Assembly: GCA_001512885.1 (NCBI GenBank)
Contig: LFSZ01000116.1
Location: forward strand, 1 to 34,401
DNA length: 34,401 nucleotides
Origin: Rikenellaceae bacterium DTU001
Lineage (GTDB): Bacteria; Bacteroidota; Bacteroidia; Bacteroidales; DTU049
Direction: 5' to 3'
Below are positions 1 through 6,670 of the stretch, piece after piece. Position 1 is the first letter of the stretch. Each line of letters begins with the position of its first letter. The position numbers and the translations under genes were made by a program. The notes under the pieces were generated by a model that was not told the origin of the DNA, did not search any database, and was given only the letters and a program-made list of their open reading frames with translations.

Positions 1-198
1 CTCCCAGTCTCCACTGTCTCCACTGTCTCAATATTATCGCACCATAAGGAATTGAAATTATGAGAGGATGAAGAGGTGAAACCGCTAACATGTGAATACA
101 TGAAAAGTAAAGGAAAAATATTTTACCACTAAATATTGGCAAACTGATAATTCATGACTTTGTAATTTTTTAATTAGTAATTTTAAAAAAAAATCTAT
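1..198. repeat. Pyrimidine-rich tandem repeat and non-coding left flank
   Basis: Bases 8-25 are two exact copies of a 9-base unit (TCTCCACTG), followed by TCTCA. The 11-mer TCTCAATATTA at 26-36 recurs at 619-629, on the far side of the four-helix-bundle gene. The rest up to 198 is AT-rich and holds no ORF I can support. Short repeats of this kind are seen around mobile-like small genes; their function is unknown. The window edge cuts the repeat, so its true length is not visible. Confidence 0.5.
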
Positions 199-573
199 AT
201 GAGCAAAATAAATAATCATCAAGAGTTGGAAGTTTACCAACTTGCTTTTACAAATGCAATGGAAATTTTTAATTTATCCAATAATTTTCCACGCACTGAA
301 TTATATTCTCTAACAGATCAAATACGGAGATCTTCTAGATCCGTTTGTGCGAATATAGCAGAAGCTTTTCGTAAACGTAGATACAGAAAAGCTTTTATAG
401 CAAAACTATCTGATGCTGAAAGCGAAGCTGCGGAAACTCAAGTCTGGTTAGATTTCGCTTTTAATTGCAATTATATTGATGAAAATATTAAAGATTATCT
501 ACATTTACAATACGACTTTATTATCGGAAAATTAGTAAATATGATTAATAATTCTGATAAATGGTCTTTATAA
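199..573 (+). CDS. Four-helix-bundle protein (23S rRNA intervening-sequence type)
   Basis: This 124-residue protein matches the small family first found encoded in intervening sequences of 23S rRNA genes and now known as stand-alone genes in many Bacteroidota. Family hallmarks are an early 'LEVYQLA' helix, the 'LTDQIRRSSRSVCANIAEAF' stretch at about residues 38-57, and a 'KLSDAESEAAETQVWLDFA' helix at about 69-87. The helices should pack as a bundle that pentamerises in solved members. No biochemical function is established. It is a single gene, with no rRNA around it, flanked by pyrimidine-rich repeats that share an 11-base exact word (26-36 and 619-629). The start is the first ATG after an A-tract, with no Shine-Dalgarno sequence. 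Confidence 0.85.
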   Translation: MSKINNHQELEVYQLAFTNAMEIFNLSNNFPRTELYSLTDQIRRSSRSVCANIAEAFRKRRYRKAFIAKLSDAESEAAETQVWLDFAFNCNYIDENIKDYLHLQYDFIIGKLVNMINNSDKWSL

Positions 574-600
574 TATGATTACTTGATTAAGATTCTAATA

Positions 601-630
601 TACCCTCACCTCTCCCAATCTCAATATTAG
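601..630. repeat. Pyrimidine-rich repeat right of the four-helix-bundle gene
   Basis: A short C/T-rich tract ending in TCTCAATATTA, the same 11 bases found at 26-36, in the same orientation. The two copies bracket the four-helix-bundle gene about 590 bases apart. This could be a duplicated boundary of a small inserted cassette, or two members of a dispersed repeat family. Confidence 0.45.
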
Positions 631-686
631 ATCGGTCTTGTATAGAAATCATTATTATTTACCATTTTTTTTCAAAAATTTAATCT

Positions 687-694
687 TATCTTTG
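687..694 (+). promoter_or_regulatory. -7 promoter element of lpdA
   Basis: TATCTTTG fits the Bacteroidota -7 consensus TAnnTTTG. Only 7 bases separate it from the lpdA ATG, so transcription should begin at or next to the start codon. No TTTG -33 element is clear upstream. Confidence 0.5.
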
Positions 695-701
695 CTAAAA
701 A

Positions 702-2096
702 ATGATTATGTATGATCTAATAGTTATAGGTAGTGGACCTGGTGGTTATGTAGCAGCCATTAGAGCAGCTCAATTAGGTATGCAAGTGTTAGTCGTAGAA
801 AAAGAAAACTTAGGTGGTACTTGCCTTAACTGGGGATGTATACCCACCAAAGCTCTTTTACGCTCAGCTCATATTTATCGAGAAATAATCTCAGCTAATA
901 ATTATGGTATTAAAATTAATGAACCACCTCTAATAGATATGCCACAAATAGTAAAAAGAAGCAGAGATATTGCATCGATGATGAATAAATCTATTGATTT
1001 TCTTTTCAAAAAAAATAATGTAAATCTAGCTCGAGGTGTAGCTAAATTATTATCTAATCACAACGTAGAAGTCAAAGATGTAGATGATAATGTCAATATT
1101 TATGAAGCAAAAAATATTATTATAGCTACAGGTAGTAGATCTAGACAAATATCAGCTTTGCCTCAAGATGGTAAGTTTATCATTAATTACAAAGACGCTC
1201 TCATTCTTGACCATTTGCCTAAAGAAATGGTAGTAGTCGGTAGTGGAGCTATAGGAATGGAATTCGCAGATTTTTATTCTTCACTAGGTGTCAATGTGAC
1301 TATTATTGAGTTTCTTGATAGACTCTTACCTTTAGAAGATCAAGAGATTAGTAAAACTATGGAGAGAATTTTTAGAAAGAAAAAAATCAATGTTCTTACA
1401 TCATCCGAAGTACTAAAAAGCGAAATAAAAAATAAAAAAATATTTCTCACAGTGCACACTCCTAAAGGTATTCAAAATATTGAAACTGAAATGGTTTTGA
1501 GTGCTGTAGGTATTCAAGCTAATATAGAAAATATTGGATTAGAAGACATAGGTATTAGAACAAATAAAGGTAAAATAGTGGTAGATGATTTTTATCGTAC
1601 TAATATTGATGGCTATTTCGCTATAGGTGATGTAATAGATACTCCAGCTCTAGCTCATTTGGCTTCTAAAGAAGCTATGATTTGTGTAGATAAAATTGCA
1701 GGTAAACAAGTGAACCCACTCGACTATAATTTTTTCCCTTCATGTATATATACTAATCCCGAAGTAGCTAGCTTTGGTTATAGAGAGCACGAAGCTATAA
1801 ATGATGGTTTTAATATCAAAATTGGAAAATTCCCTTTCACTGCTAATGGAAAAGCCAAAGCTAATGGCCTATTAGACGGTATGATAAAATTGATTTTCGA
1901 TGTTTCAACTGATAGACTTATAGGGGCTCATTTAATAGGGGAAAATACCACTGAAATGATTGCTGAGCTCGTAGTATCTCATAATTTGAATGCTACAGCT
2001 AAAGATATCTATGAATCTATCCATCCTCATCCCTCACTTTCTGAATCTATCATGGAAGCAGCCGCAGCAGCCTATAATGAAGCTATTCATATCTGA
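702..2096 (+). CDS. lpdA: Dihydrolipoyl dehydrogenase (E3)
   Basis: This FAD flavoenzyme reoxidises dihydrolipoamide with NAD+ in 2-oxoacid dehydrogenase complexes and the glycine cleavage system. The 464 residues have the full family layout: an N-terminal FAD-binding GSGPGG motif (residues 11-16), the redox disulfide C41-x4-C46 in GGTCLNWGC, an ATGS turn at 142-145, the NAD-binding GSGAIG at 180-185, the second FAD motif 'YFAIGDV', and the C-terminal dimer domain with the catalytic His/Glu pair in HPHPSLSE at about 441-448. Length is normal. ATG 702 and ATG 708 are both possible starts; 702 lies 7 bases after a TATCTTTG element. No E1/E2 genes are adjacent, so the complex served cannot be told from context. 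gcvH lies about 16 kb away on the other strand. A terminator follows. Confidence 0.97.
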   Translation: MIMYDLIVIGSGPGGYVAAIRAAQLGMQVLVVEKENLGGTCLNWGCIPTKALLRSAHIYREIISANNYGIKINEPPLIDMPQIVKRSRDIASMMNKSIDFLFKKNNVNLARGVAKLLSNHNVEVKDVDDNVNIYEAKNIIIATGSRSRQISALPQDGKFIINYKDALILDHLPKEMVVVGSGAIGMEFADFYSSLGVNVTIIEFLDRLLPLEDQEISKTMERIFRKKKINVLTSSEVLKSEIKNKKIFLTVHTPKGIQNIETEMVLSAVGIQANIENIGLEDIGIRTNKGKIVVDDFYRTNIDGYFAIGDVIDTPALAHLASKEAMICVDKIAGKQVNPLDYNFFPSCIYTNPEVASFGYREHEAINDGFNIKIGKFPFTANGKAKANGLLDGMIKLIFDVSTDRLIGAHLIGENTTEMIAELVVSHNLNATAKDIYESIHPHPSLSESIMEAAAAAYNEAIHI

Positions 2097-2136
2097 TTAT
2101 TTTGTGTATGATCTCATTTCTTTAAATTATACCATT

Positions 2137-2176
2137 AATAAACCCCTGCAAATTAATTTACAGGGGTTTATTTTTT
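2137..2176. terminator. Bidirectional terminator between lpdA and the ferritin gene
   Basis: A perfect 12-base stem (AATAAACCCCTG at 2137-2148 with its complement at 2161-2172) encloses a 12-base loop. A T-run follows on the + strand, so it suits lpdA best. It also sits just after the stop of the convergent ferritin gene. Confidence 0.85.
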
Positions 2177-2199
2177 GAAAAAAATTGTAAACTAAAATC

Positions 2200-2691
2200 T
2201 TATTTAATCATAGATTCGATATCTTCCATGATATTTTCTAGATCATCTTCATGCTCTACTTCGTCTTCGAGTATCTCACAAATCAGATGATAAGTGATAG
2301 GATCATTATTACCAATAAATTCAAGCAATTTATTATAAACTTCAATAGCACATTGCTCTCCTTTAATGTTTTGTTGCAAAATGATTTTTACATCGGGATT
2401 TTCCGGTGCATCATATCCACAATTAGTCATTTTGTACCAATCTTCTGGTTTTAATAAAGGCGTACCTCCTAATTGTAAAATCCTTTCGGCGAGTTTTTCA
2501 GCATGTTCTAACTCTTCATTAGCATGTTCTACGAGCTCACCTTCCACCTCAGCTCTCATTGCTCCCTTTACTACTTTGGCACCAATCCAATATTGATAAT
2601 ATGCTAACCACTCATCTGCATAAGCTTTGTTTAACATTTCTATCAGCTTATCAACATCTAATTTAACAATTGATTTACCTTTTGTTCCCAT
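2200..2691 (-). CDS. Dps-like ferritin-family protein (DPSL/bacterioferritin-like)
   Basis: This 163-residue four-helix ferritin-like protein probably oxidises and stores iron and guards against peroxide or oxygen. By comparison with bacterioferritin, the di-iron ligands are E27, E60 and H63 (in EELEH), E112, and E144 and H147 (in DEVEH), so the site looks intact. Cysteines at 91 and 114, near the predicted active site, resemble the cysteine pair that marks Dps-like (DPSL) proteins such as those of Bacteroides fragilis and Sulfolobus. No bacterioferritin-type haem methionine is evident, so I do not call it bfr. It is monocistronic, between a terminator and a divergent guaA. The start has an unusually strong Shine-Dalgarno sequence. 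A -7 element (2746-2753) and a palindrome (2767-2779) lie upstream. Confidence 0.85.
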   Translation of the reverse strand: MGTKGKSIVKLDVDKLIEMLNKAYADEWLAYYQYWIGAKVVKGAMRAEVEGELVEHANEELEHAEKLAERILQLGGTPLLKPEDWYKMTNCGYDAPENPDVKIILQQNIKGEQCAIEVYNKLLEFIGNNDPITYHLICEILEDEVEHEDDLENIMEDIESMIK

Positions 2692-2696
2692 ATTTT

Positions 2697-2703
2697 ACCT
2701 CCT
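2697..2703 (-). promoter_or_regulatory. Strong Shine-Dalgarno sequence of the ferritin gene
   Basis: Read on the minus strand, AGGAGGT lies 5 bases before the ATG. It is complementary to the usual 16S 3' end over its full length. Most genes in this window have no such motif, as expected for Bacteroidota, so the site fixes the start and stands out. Confidence 0.8.
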
Positions 2704-2745
2704 GTTTTATATGTTTTTTTGTAATTATTCCTATTATATTTTTTG

Positions 2746-2753
2746 CAAATTTA
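2746..2753 (-). promoter_or_regulatory. -7 promoter element of the ferritin gene
   Basis: TAAATTTG on the minus strand fits TAnnTTTG and would give a leader of about 50 bases that contains the Shine-Dalgarno sequence. The AATAATGATTATT palindrome at 2767-2779 lies just upstream, in the -20 to -35 area. Confidence 0.5.
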
Positions 2754-2766
2754 CAATATTTTTATG

Positions 2767-2779
2767 AATAATGATTATT
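2767..2779. promoter_or_regulatory. Palindrome overlapping the ferritin promoter region
   Basis: AATAAT-G-ATTATT is a perfect 13-base dyad, 13 bases upstream of the ferritin -7 element. Its sequence partly resembles a Fur-type operator, but AT-rich dyads arise easily in DNA of this composition. Confidence 0.3.
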
Positions 2780-3115
2780 TTATTGTTTCTTTTACATCAT
2801 TTTCTAACACTTTAATATTAATTTATTCTTATATCTATATTCCATAATCATTAATCTAAATCTTAATCGAATTATCTGAAAAAATATATTTAATTAAAAA
2901 AAAGTTTACATAATTATTAATTTATAAAAATTTTTCTAGATCAAAATAATTAATCAAAAATTTAACCCATCATTCTACTAAAAAATAATATTGTAAATCT
3001 AACAATTGTTATAAATAAAAAGCATATAATTTTAATAAAAAAATTGTAACTTTGCTTAAATATTTATTAATTTTTTATAAAAAAAATTAGTATATTCCTT
3101 TATTTTTATAAAAAA
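2780..3115. other. Divergent intergenic region, ferritin/guaA
   Basis: Very AT-rich and without a supportable ORF. It holds a 10-base palindrome (AACAATTGTT, 3001-3010) and the guaA -7 element (3047-3054). I see no riboswitch-like structure. Confidence 0.5.
3047..3054 (+). promoter_or_regulatory. -7 promoter element of guaA
   Basis: TAACTTTG fits TAnnTTTG and predicts a leader of roughly 55 bases. No clear TTTG lies at the right distance upstream. Confidence 0.5.
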
Positions 3116-4639
3116 ATGGAAAAAATAATTATCATTAATAATGGATCACAATATACTCAATTAATTGCTCGCAAGCTTAGAGAATTTAATGTGTATTGTG
3201 AAATTTTACCTTGGAATCAGGCAATAGAAGTAACAAACGATATAAAAGGCATCATTCTTAGTGGAAGCCAATATTCTATAAATGATCCTAATGCTCCTAC
3301 GCCCAATTTAGATGATTTTATTGGCAAAGTTCCTATTCTAGCAATATGCTTCGGTGCTCAATACATTGCTAAATATTATGGTGGTGAATTTATTGAAAAT
3401 TTAACCTCAGAATGTGGTAATGCTAAACTAAAATATATTGATAATAGTAGTCCGATTTTTAAAAATATCTATCCTCCAAAGATTGTTTTTATCACTCATA
3501 GCGATACAATAGTGAAAATACCTAAACATTTTAAGATTATTTGTTCTACTGATAATGAAGAAATTGCAGGTTTTCAAATTAGTAAAAACAAAATTTATGG
3601 TCTACTATTTCATCCCGAGCATCCTCAAACAGAAATAAGTGATGATATATTTAGAAATTTTTTAGCTGTTTGTAAGGTTTCTTATGACTGGACACCAAAT
3701 ATTTTTATCGAAAAAAAGATTAATGAAATAAAAGAAATTGTAGGTAATGATGAAGTAATAATAGGTCTCTCAGGCGGCGTAGATAGTACAGTTACAGCTA
3801 TTCTCATACAAAAAGCCATAGGTAATAGATTGCATGGTTTTTTTATAGATACAGGACTTTTGAGAAAAAATGAATTCGAAGATGTATTAAATAGTTATAA
3901 AAAAATGGGCATTAATGTAAAAGGAATAGACGCTAAAGATATCTTTTTATCCCGGCTAAAAGGCATAATAGACCCCGAAGAAAAAAGAAAAATAATCGGC
4001 ATGACTTTTATAGAAATTTTTGAAAATGAAGCAAAAAAAATAAAAAATGTTCGTTGGCTAGCTCAAGGTACTATATATACAGATGTAATAGAATCTGGAT
4101 CAGTAAATGGTTTGTCAAAAACCATTAAATCGCATCATAATGTGGGTGGCTTGCCTGATAAATTAAATTTAAAACTTTTAGAACCTATCAGAATGTTATT
4201 CAAAGATGAAGTTAGAAAAATAGGTAGCGTATTAGGTATACCATTAGATATATTAAATAGGCATCCATTCCCTGGTCCCGGACTTGCTGTGAGGATTTTA
4301 GGAGAAGTAACATATGAAAAGGTTAAGCTTTTACAAGATGTAGATGATATTTATATCAGTATGCTTAAAGAAAATAATTTTTATGACAAAATTTGGCAAG
4401 CTTTTGCTGTGCTTTTACCCGTAAAAACTGTAGGCATTTCAGGAGATGAACGTAGCTACGATTATGCAATAGCTATTCGTGCAATCAATTCTATTGATGG
4501 CATGACTGCAAATGCTTTTGATTTGCCTTTTGATTTTTTAAATAAACTAGCTAACGAAATTACTAGCAAAGTTAACGGAGTTAATAGGATAGTCTATGAC
4601 CTTAGCCCCAAACCTCCTGCTACTATTGAATGGGAATAA
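3116..4639 (+). CDS. guaA: GMP synthase (glutamine-hydrolysing)
   Basis: GMP synthase converts XMP to GMP, using ATP and ammonia released from glutamine, in the last step of GMP synthesis. The 507-residue protein has the class I glutamine amidotransferase domain first, with nucleophile C78 in AICFGAQ and the H166/E168 pair in FHPEHP. The ATP-pyrophosphatase domain follows, with the P-loop-like SGGVDS at 219-224, then the dimerisation domain ending in DLSPKPPATIEWE. All catalytic residues are present and length is close to usual. The N-terminal motif reads NNGSQYT, where many homologues have DFGSQYT. The gene stands alone, divergent from the ferritin gene. Confidence 0.97.
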   Translation: MEKIIIINNGSQYTQLIARKLREFNVYCEILPWNQAIEVTNDIKGIILSGSQYSINDPNAPTPNLDDFIGKVPILAICFGAQYIAKYYGGEFIENLTSECGNAKLKYIDNSSPIFKNIYPPKIVFITHSDTIVKIPKHFKIICSTDNEEIAGFQISKNKIYGLLFHPEHPQTEISDDIFRNFLAVCKVSYDWTPNIFIEKKINEIKEIVGNDEVIIGLSGGVDSTVTAILIQKAIGNRLHGFFIDTGLLRKNEFEDVLNSYKKMGINVKGIDAKDIFLSRLKGIIDPEEKRKIIGMTFIEIFENEAKKIKNVRWLAQGTIYTDVIESGSVNGLSKTIKSHHNVGGLPDKLNLKLLEPIRMLFKDEVRKIGSVLGIPLDILNRHPFPGPGLAVRILGEVTYEKVKLLQDVDDIYISMLKENNFYDKIWQAFAVLLPVKTVGISGDERSYDYAIAIRAINSIDGMTANAFDLPFDFLNKLANEITSKVNGVNRIVYDLSPKPPATIEWE

Positions 4640-4723
4640 AATATTTTTTGAATTTCAAAAATATACAATACAAATTGATGTATAATTTTATATTTTATTA
4701 AAATTCTTTTTATTTTAAATTGT

Positions 4724-4731
4724 TAATTTTG
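4724..4731 (+). promoter_or_regulatory. -7 promoter element of the DUF58 gene
   Basis: TAATTTTG fits TAnnTTTG and lies 70 bases before the GTG start, in the gap after guaA. No -33 TTTG is obvious. Confidence 0.4.
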
Positions 4732-4801
4732 CATGAGAAAAAGTGCCATTTTGTTTCAAAAAGCAACGGTTTCATTATGAAAATAAAATAATATTACAAT
4801 T

Positions 4802-5725
4802 GTGGTAAATTTCGGTGATACAAAAGTACAGAGATATAGTAGATTAGAATTAAGGGCAAGACAATTAGTGGCAGGATATATTACTGGTATACATCGTAGC
4901 CCTTTTCATGGATTTTCAGTTGAATTTTCGGAATACAGACCTTATAATCCTGGTGAATCTACAAGATTTATTGATTGGAAATTATATGCTAGAACTGACA
5001 AATTATTTGTAAAACGATTTGAAGACGAAACTAATCTAAGAGCTAGAATCATAATAGATGCTTCTAATTCTATGCTATACCCAATGAATGAATACGGGGA
5101 AGAGGAATTAAGAAGCAAATATCATATGTCCATGTATATGACCGCCGTATTTTTATTATTATTTTATCAACAAAGGGATGCAGCTGGTATATCTCTGGTA
5201 AGTGATGAAATATTAGAACATACGCACGCTCGCTCTTCATACACTCATCATAGATTTCTTATATCAATATTAGATAAATATTTATTACAAATACGACAAT
5301 TACCAAAAACTGAAACTAAACTATCAAAAAATATTCATGAAATAGCAGAAAGGATACACAAACATTCATTAGTGATAGTTATCAGCGATCTATTTGAAGC
5401 TAATTTAGATACACAACCATTGATTAATGCTCTTCAGCATTTAAGATATAATAATAATGAGGTAATAGTATTTCATTTGTTAGACAAACCAATAGAATGG
5501 AATTTTGATTTAAAAAATCGCCCCTACCTTTTTACTGATATGGAGACTGGAGAAAAAATAAAAATTCATCCGCGTAGTTATAAAGATTTATATAAAGAAA
5601 AAATAAAAGATTATCACCATCAATTAAAAGTTAATCTTTTACAGTTAGGCATAGATTATAATCTGGTTTATCTACAAGATGGATTAGAAGGTATATTGCT
5701 TCCTTTTTTTATGAAAAGAATGTGA
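4802..5725 (+). CDS. DUF58 domain protein (vWA-like)
   Basis: The 307-residue protein belongs to the DUF58 family, whose members often accompany MoxR AAA ATPases in envelope or metallo-assembly functions that are poorly defined. Family signs are the 'GFSVEFSEYRPYNPGE' segment at about 38-52, 'DWKLYARTDKLFVKRFEDE' at about 58-76, and the D-x-S-x-S metal-site motif at 86-90 (DASNS), as in a von Willebrand A fold. There is no signal peptide or membrane segment, so it is cytosolic. GTG is chosen as the start because an in-frame TAA lies at 4784 and no ATG precedes the conserved region. No moxR or BatA/BatD-type neighbour is present. It converges on the gldN end across a strong terminator. Confidence 0.85.
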   Translation: MVNFGDTKVQRYSRLELRARQLVAGYITGIHRSPFHGFSVEFSEYRPYNPGESTRFIDWKLYARTDKLFVKRFEDETNLRARIIIDASNSMLYPMNEYGEEELRSKYHMSMYMTAVFLLLFYQQRDAAGISLVSDEILEHTHARSSYTHHRFLISILDKYLLQIRQLPKTETKLSKNIHEIAERIHKHSLVIVISDLFEANLDTQPLINALQHLRYNNNEVIVFHLLDKPIEWNFDLKNRPYLFTDMETGEKIKIHPRSYKDLYKEKIKDYHHQLKVNLLQLGIDYNLVYLQDGLEGILLPFFMKRM

Positions 5726-5776
5726 AATAATATCTAAGTCAATGAGTAGAATATTTATCAATTGATGTAGTTAATT

Positions 5777-5811
5777 AATAATAGAGCCGTATTTTATACG
5801 GCTCTATTATT
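5777..5811. terminator. Bidirectional terminator between the DUF58 gene and gldN
   Basis: A perfect 16-base stem (5777-5792 with 5796-5811) encloses a 3-base TTT loop and has a GAGCCG core. It ends 6 bases from the gldN stop. It should stop both the DUF58 transcript and the long T9SS operon. Confidence 0.88.
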
Positions 5812-5816
5812 AAATT

Positions 5817-6656
5817 TTAATATTCCCATAGATCATGTTCGAATATAAAAATATCATTTTTTATTCTCTCACTTTCTAAAAGTGCATCTATCCCAGTAGT
5901 GTAAGATGATATATATCTATCATAGACATTAGATTCTTTTATTATATAGCTACCAAACATTCTTTTATTAAAAGCATCATCATAAGTAAGTCTTTGACCA
6001 TCATTTTTTCGGTTAAAATATTCATAACGCACTAGGTATGGTCTCAACTGAGCAAAAGATATCCAAAATAAAGGTCTAGTACCCTTTTCAGTAATACCAT
6101 CAGGTTCAAATTCTACCATAAGAGGTAAAATCCCAATAATTCTAACATCTAGAACAGACCGATTTTTATCAAAAATCCAATCTTCTTTTAAACGATATCT
6201 AGTTACAGTAGAAGGATCAAATTCTGTTACGATGACAGTATCTCTTTCTTCGCCAGTGAAGGGGTCATAAGTTTTAGTAGTCTCTTCCCTTCTTATTATG
6301 TTTTGAACAGTCTCTTTAGTCATAGGTACTTTGAAATCATCAGATTCTGGGCTAAATGGAGTAATGCCACCTTCTTGAACACCTATCATAATGACAGACA
6401 TTAGACTATACCGTCTATTAGTTGGTTGTATAGGATAATAAAGAGGATGATTGATTTTTTCTCTCATATCAATTTCTCTCCATATACGCTTCGCATACAA
6501 AACATCTGATTCATGAATAAATTGATATGGGACTGGAACTCTATTATGTAAATCATCCATTTCATAAGCTCCATCTGTAGGTGCTTCAATGACTTGCCCT
6601 TGTAGAGTTATCACACTTAAAATTAAAAATGTTACTATTAAACTTAAATATTTCAT
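5817..6656 (-). CDS. gldN: T9SS/gliding motility protein GldN (PorN)
   Basis: GldN/PorN is a periplasmic partner of the lipoprotein GldK/PorK; together they form the large ring under the outer membrane in type IX secretion. The 279-residue protein starts with a signal peptide (hydrophobic residues 4-17, likely cleavage after LQG). It then shows family features: 'VLYAKRIWREIDMREKINHPLYYP' at about 52-75, and the C-terminal 'YDDAFNKRMFGSYIIKESN' region. Length is within the family range. It is the last gene of the operon, 14 bases after gldM, and is followed at once by a strong terminator. Confidence 0.93.
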   Translation of the reverse strand: MKYLSLIVTFLILSVITLQGQVIEAPTDGAYEMDDLHNRVPVPYQFIHESDVLYAKRIWREIDMREKINHPLYYPIQPTNRRYSLMSVIMIGVQEGGITPFSPESDDFKVPMTKETVQNIIRREETTKTYDPFTGEERDTVIVTEFDPSTVTRYRLKEDWIFDKNRSVLDVRIIGILPLMVEFEPDGITEKGTRPLFWISFAQLRPYLVRYEYFNRKNDGQRLTYDDAFNKRMFGSYIIKESNVYDRYISSYTTGIDALLESERIKNDIFIFEHDLWEY

Positions 6657-6670
6657 ATTTATAAATTTTC

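Noticed and set aside
8-36. CRISPR-like array at the left edge
   Set aside because: The repeats are 9 bases long and directly tandem with no spacers, and no cas genes are present.
1990-2178. Short + strand ORF at the end of lpdA
   Set aside because: It lies in another frame of the lpdA end and the terminator, and its sequence has no protein-like character.
2251-2596. Two + strand ORFs opposite the ferritin gene
   Set aside because: Antisense shadows; the ferritin gene has intact di-iron ligands, a ribosome site and a promoter.
2200-2691. Classical bacterioferritin (bfr)
   Set aside because: No evident haem-ligand methionine, and the cysteine placement is closer to Dps-like ferritin-family proteins.
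2692-3115. Possible riboswitch before guaA or the ferritin gene
   Set aside because: No conserved GC-bearing helices or known purine or metal riboswitch core; only AT-rich DNA with short palindromes.
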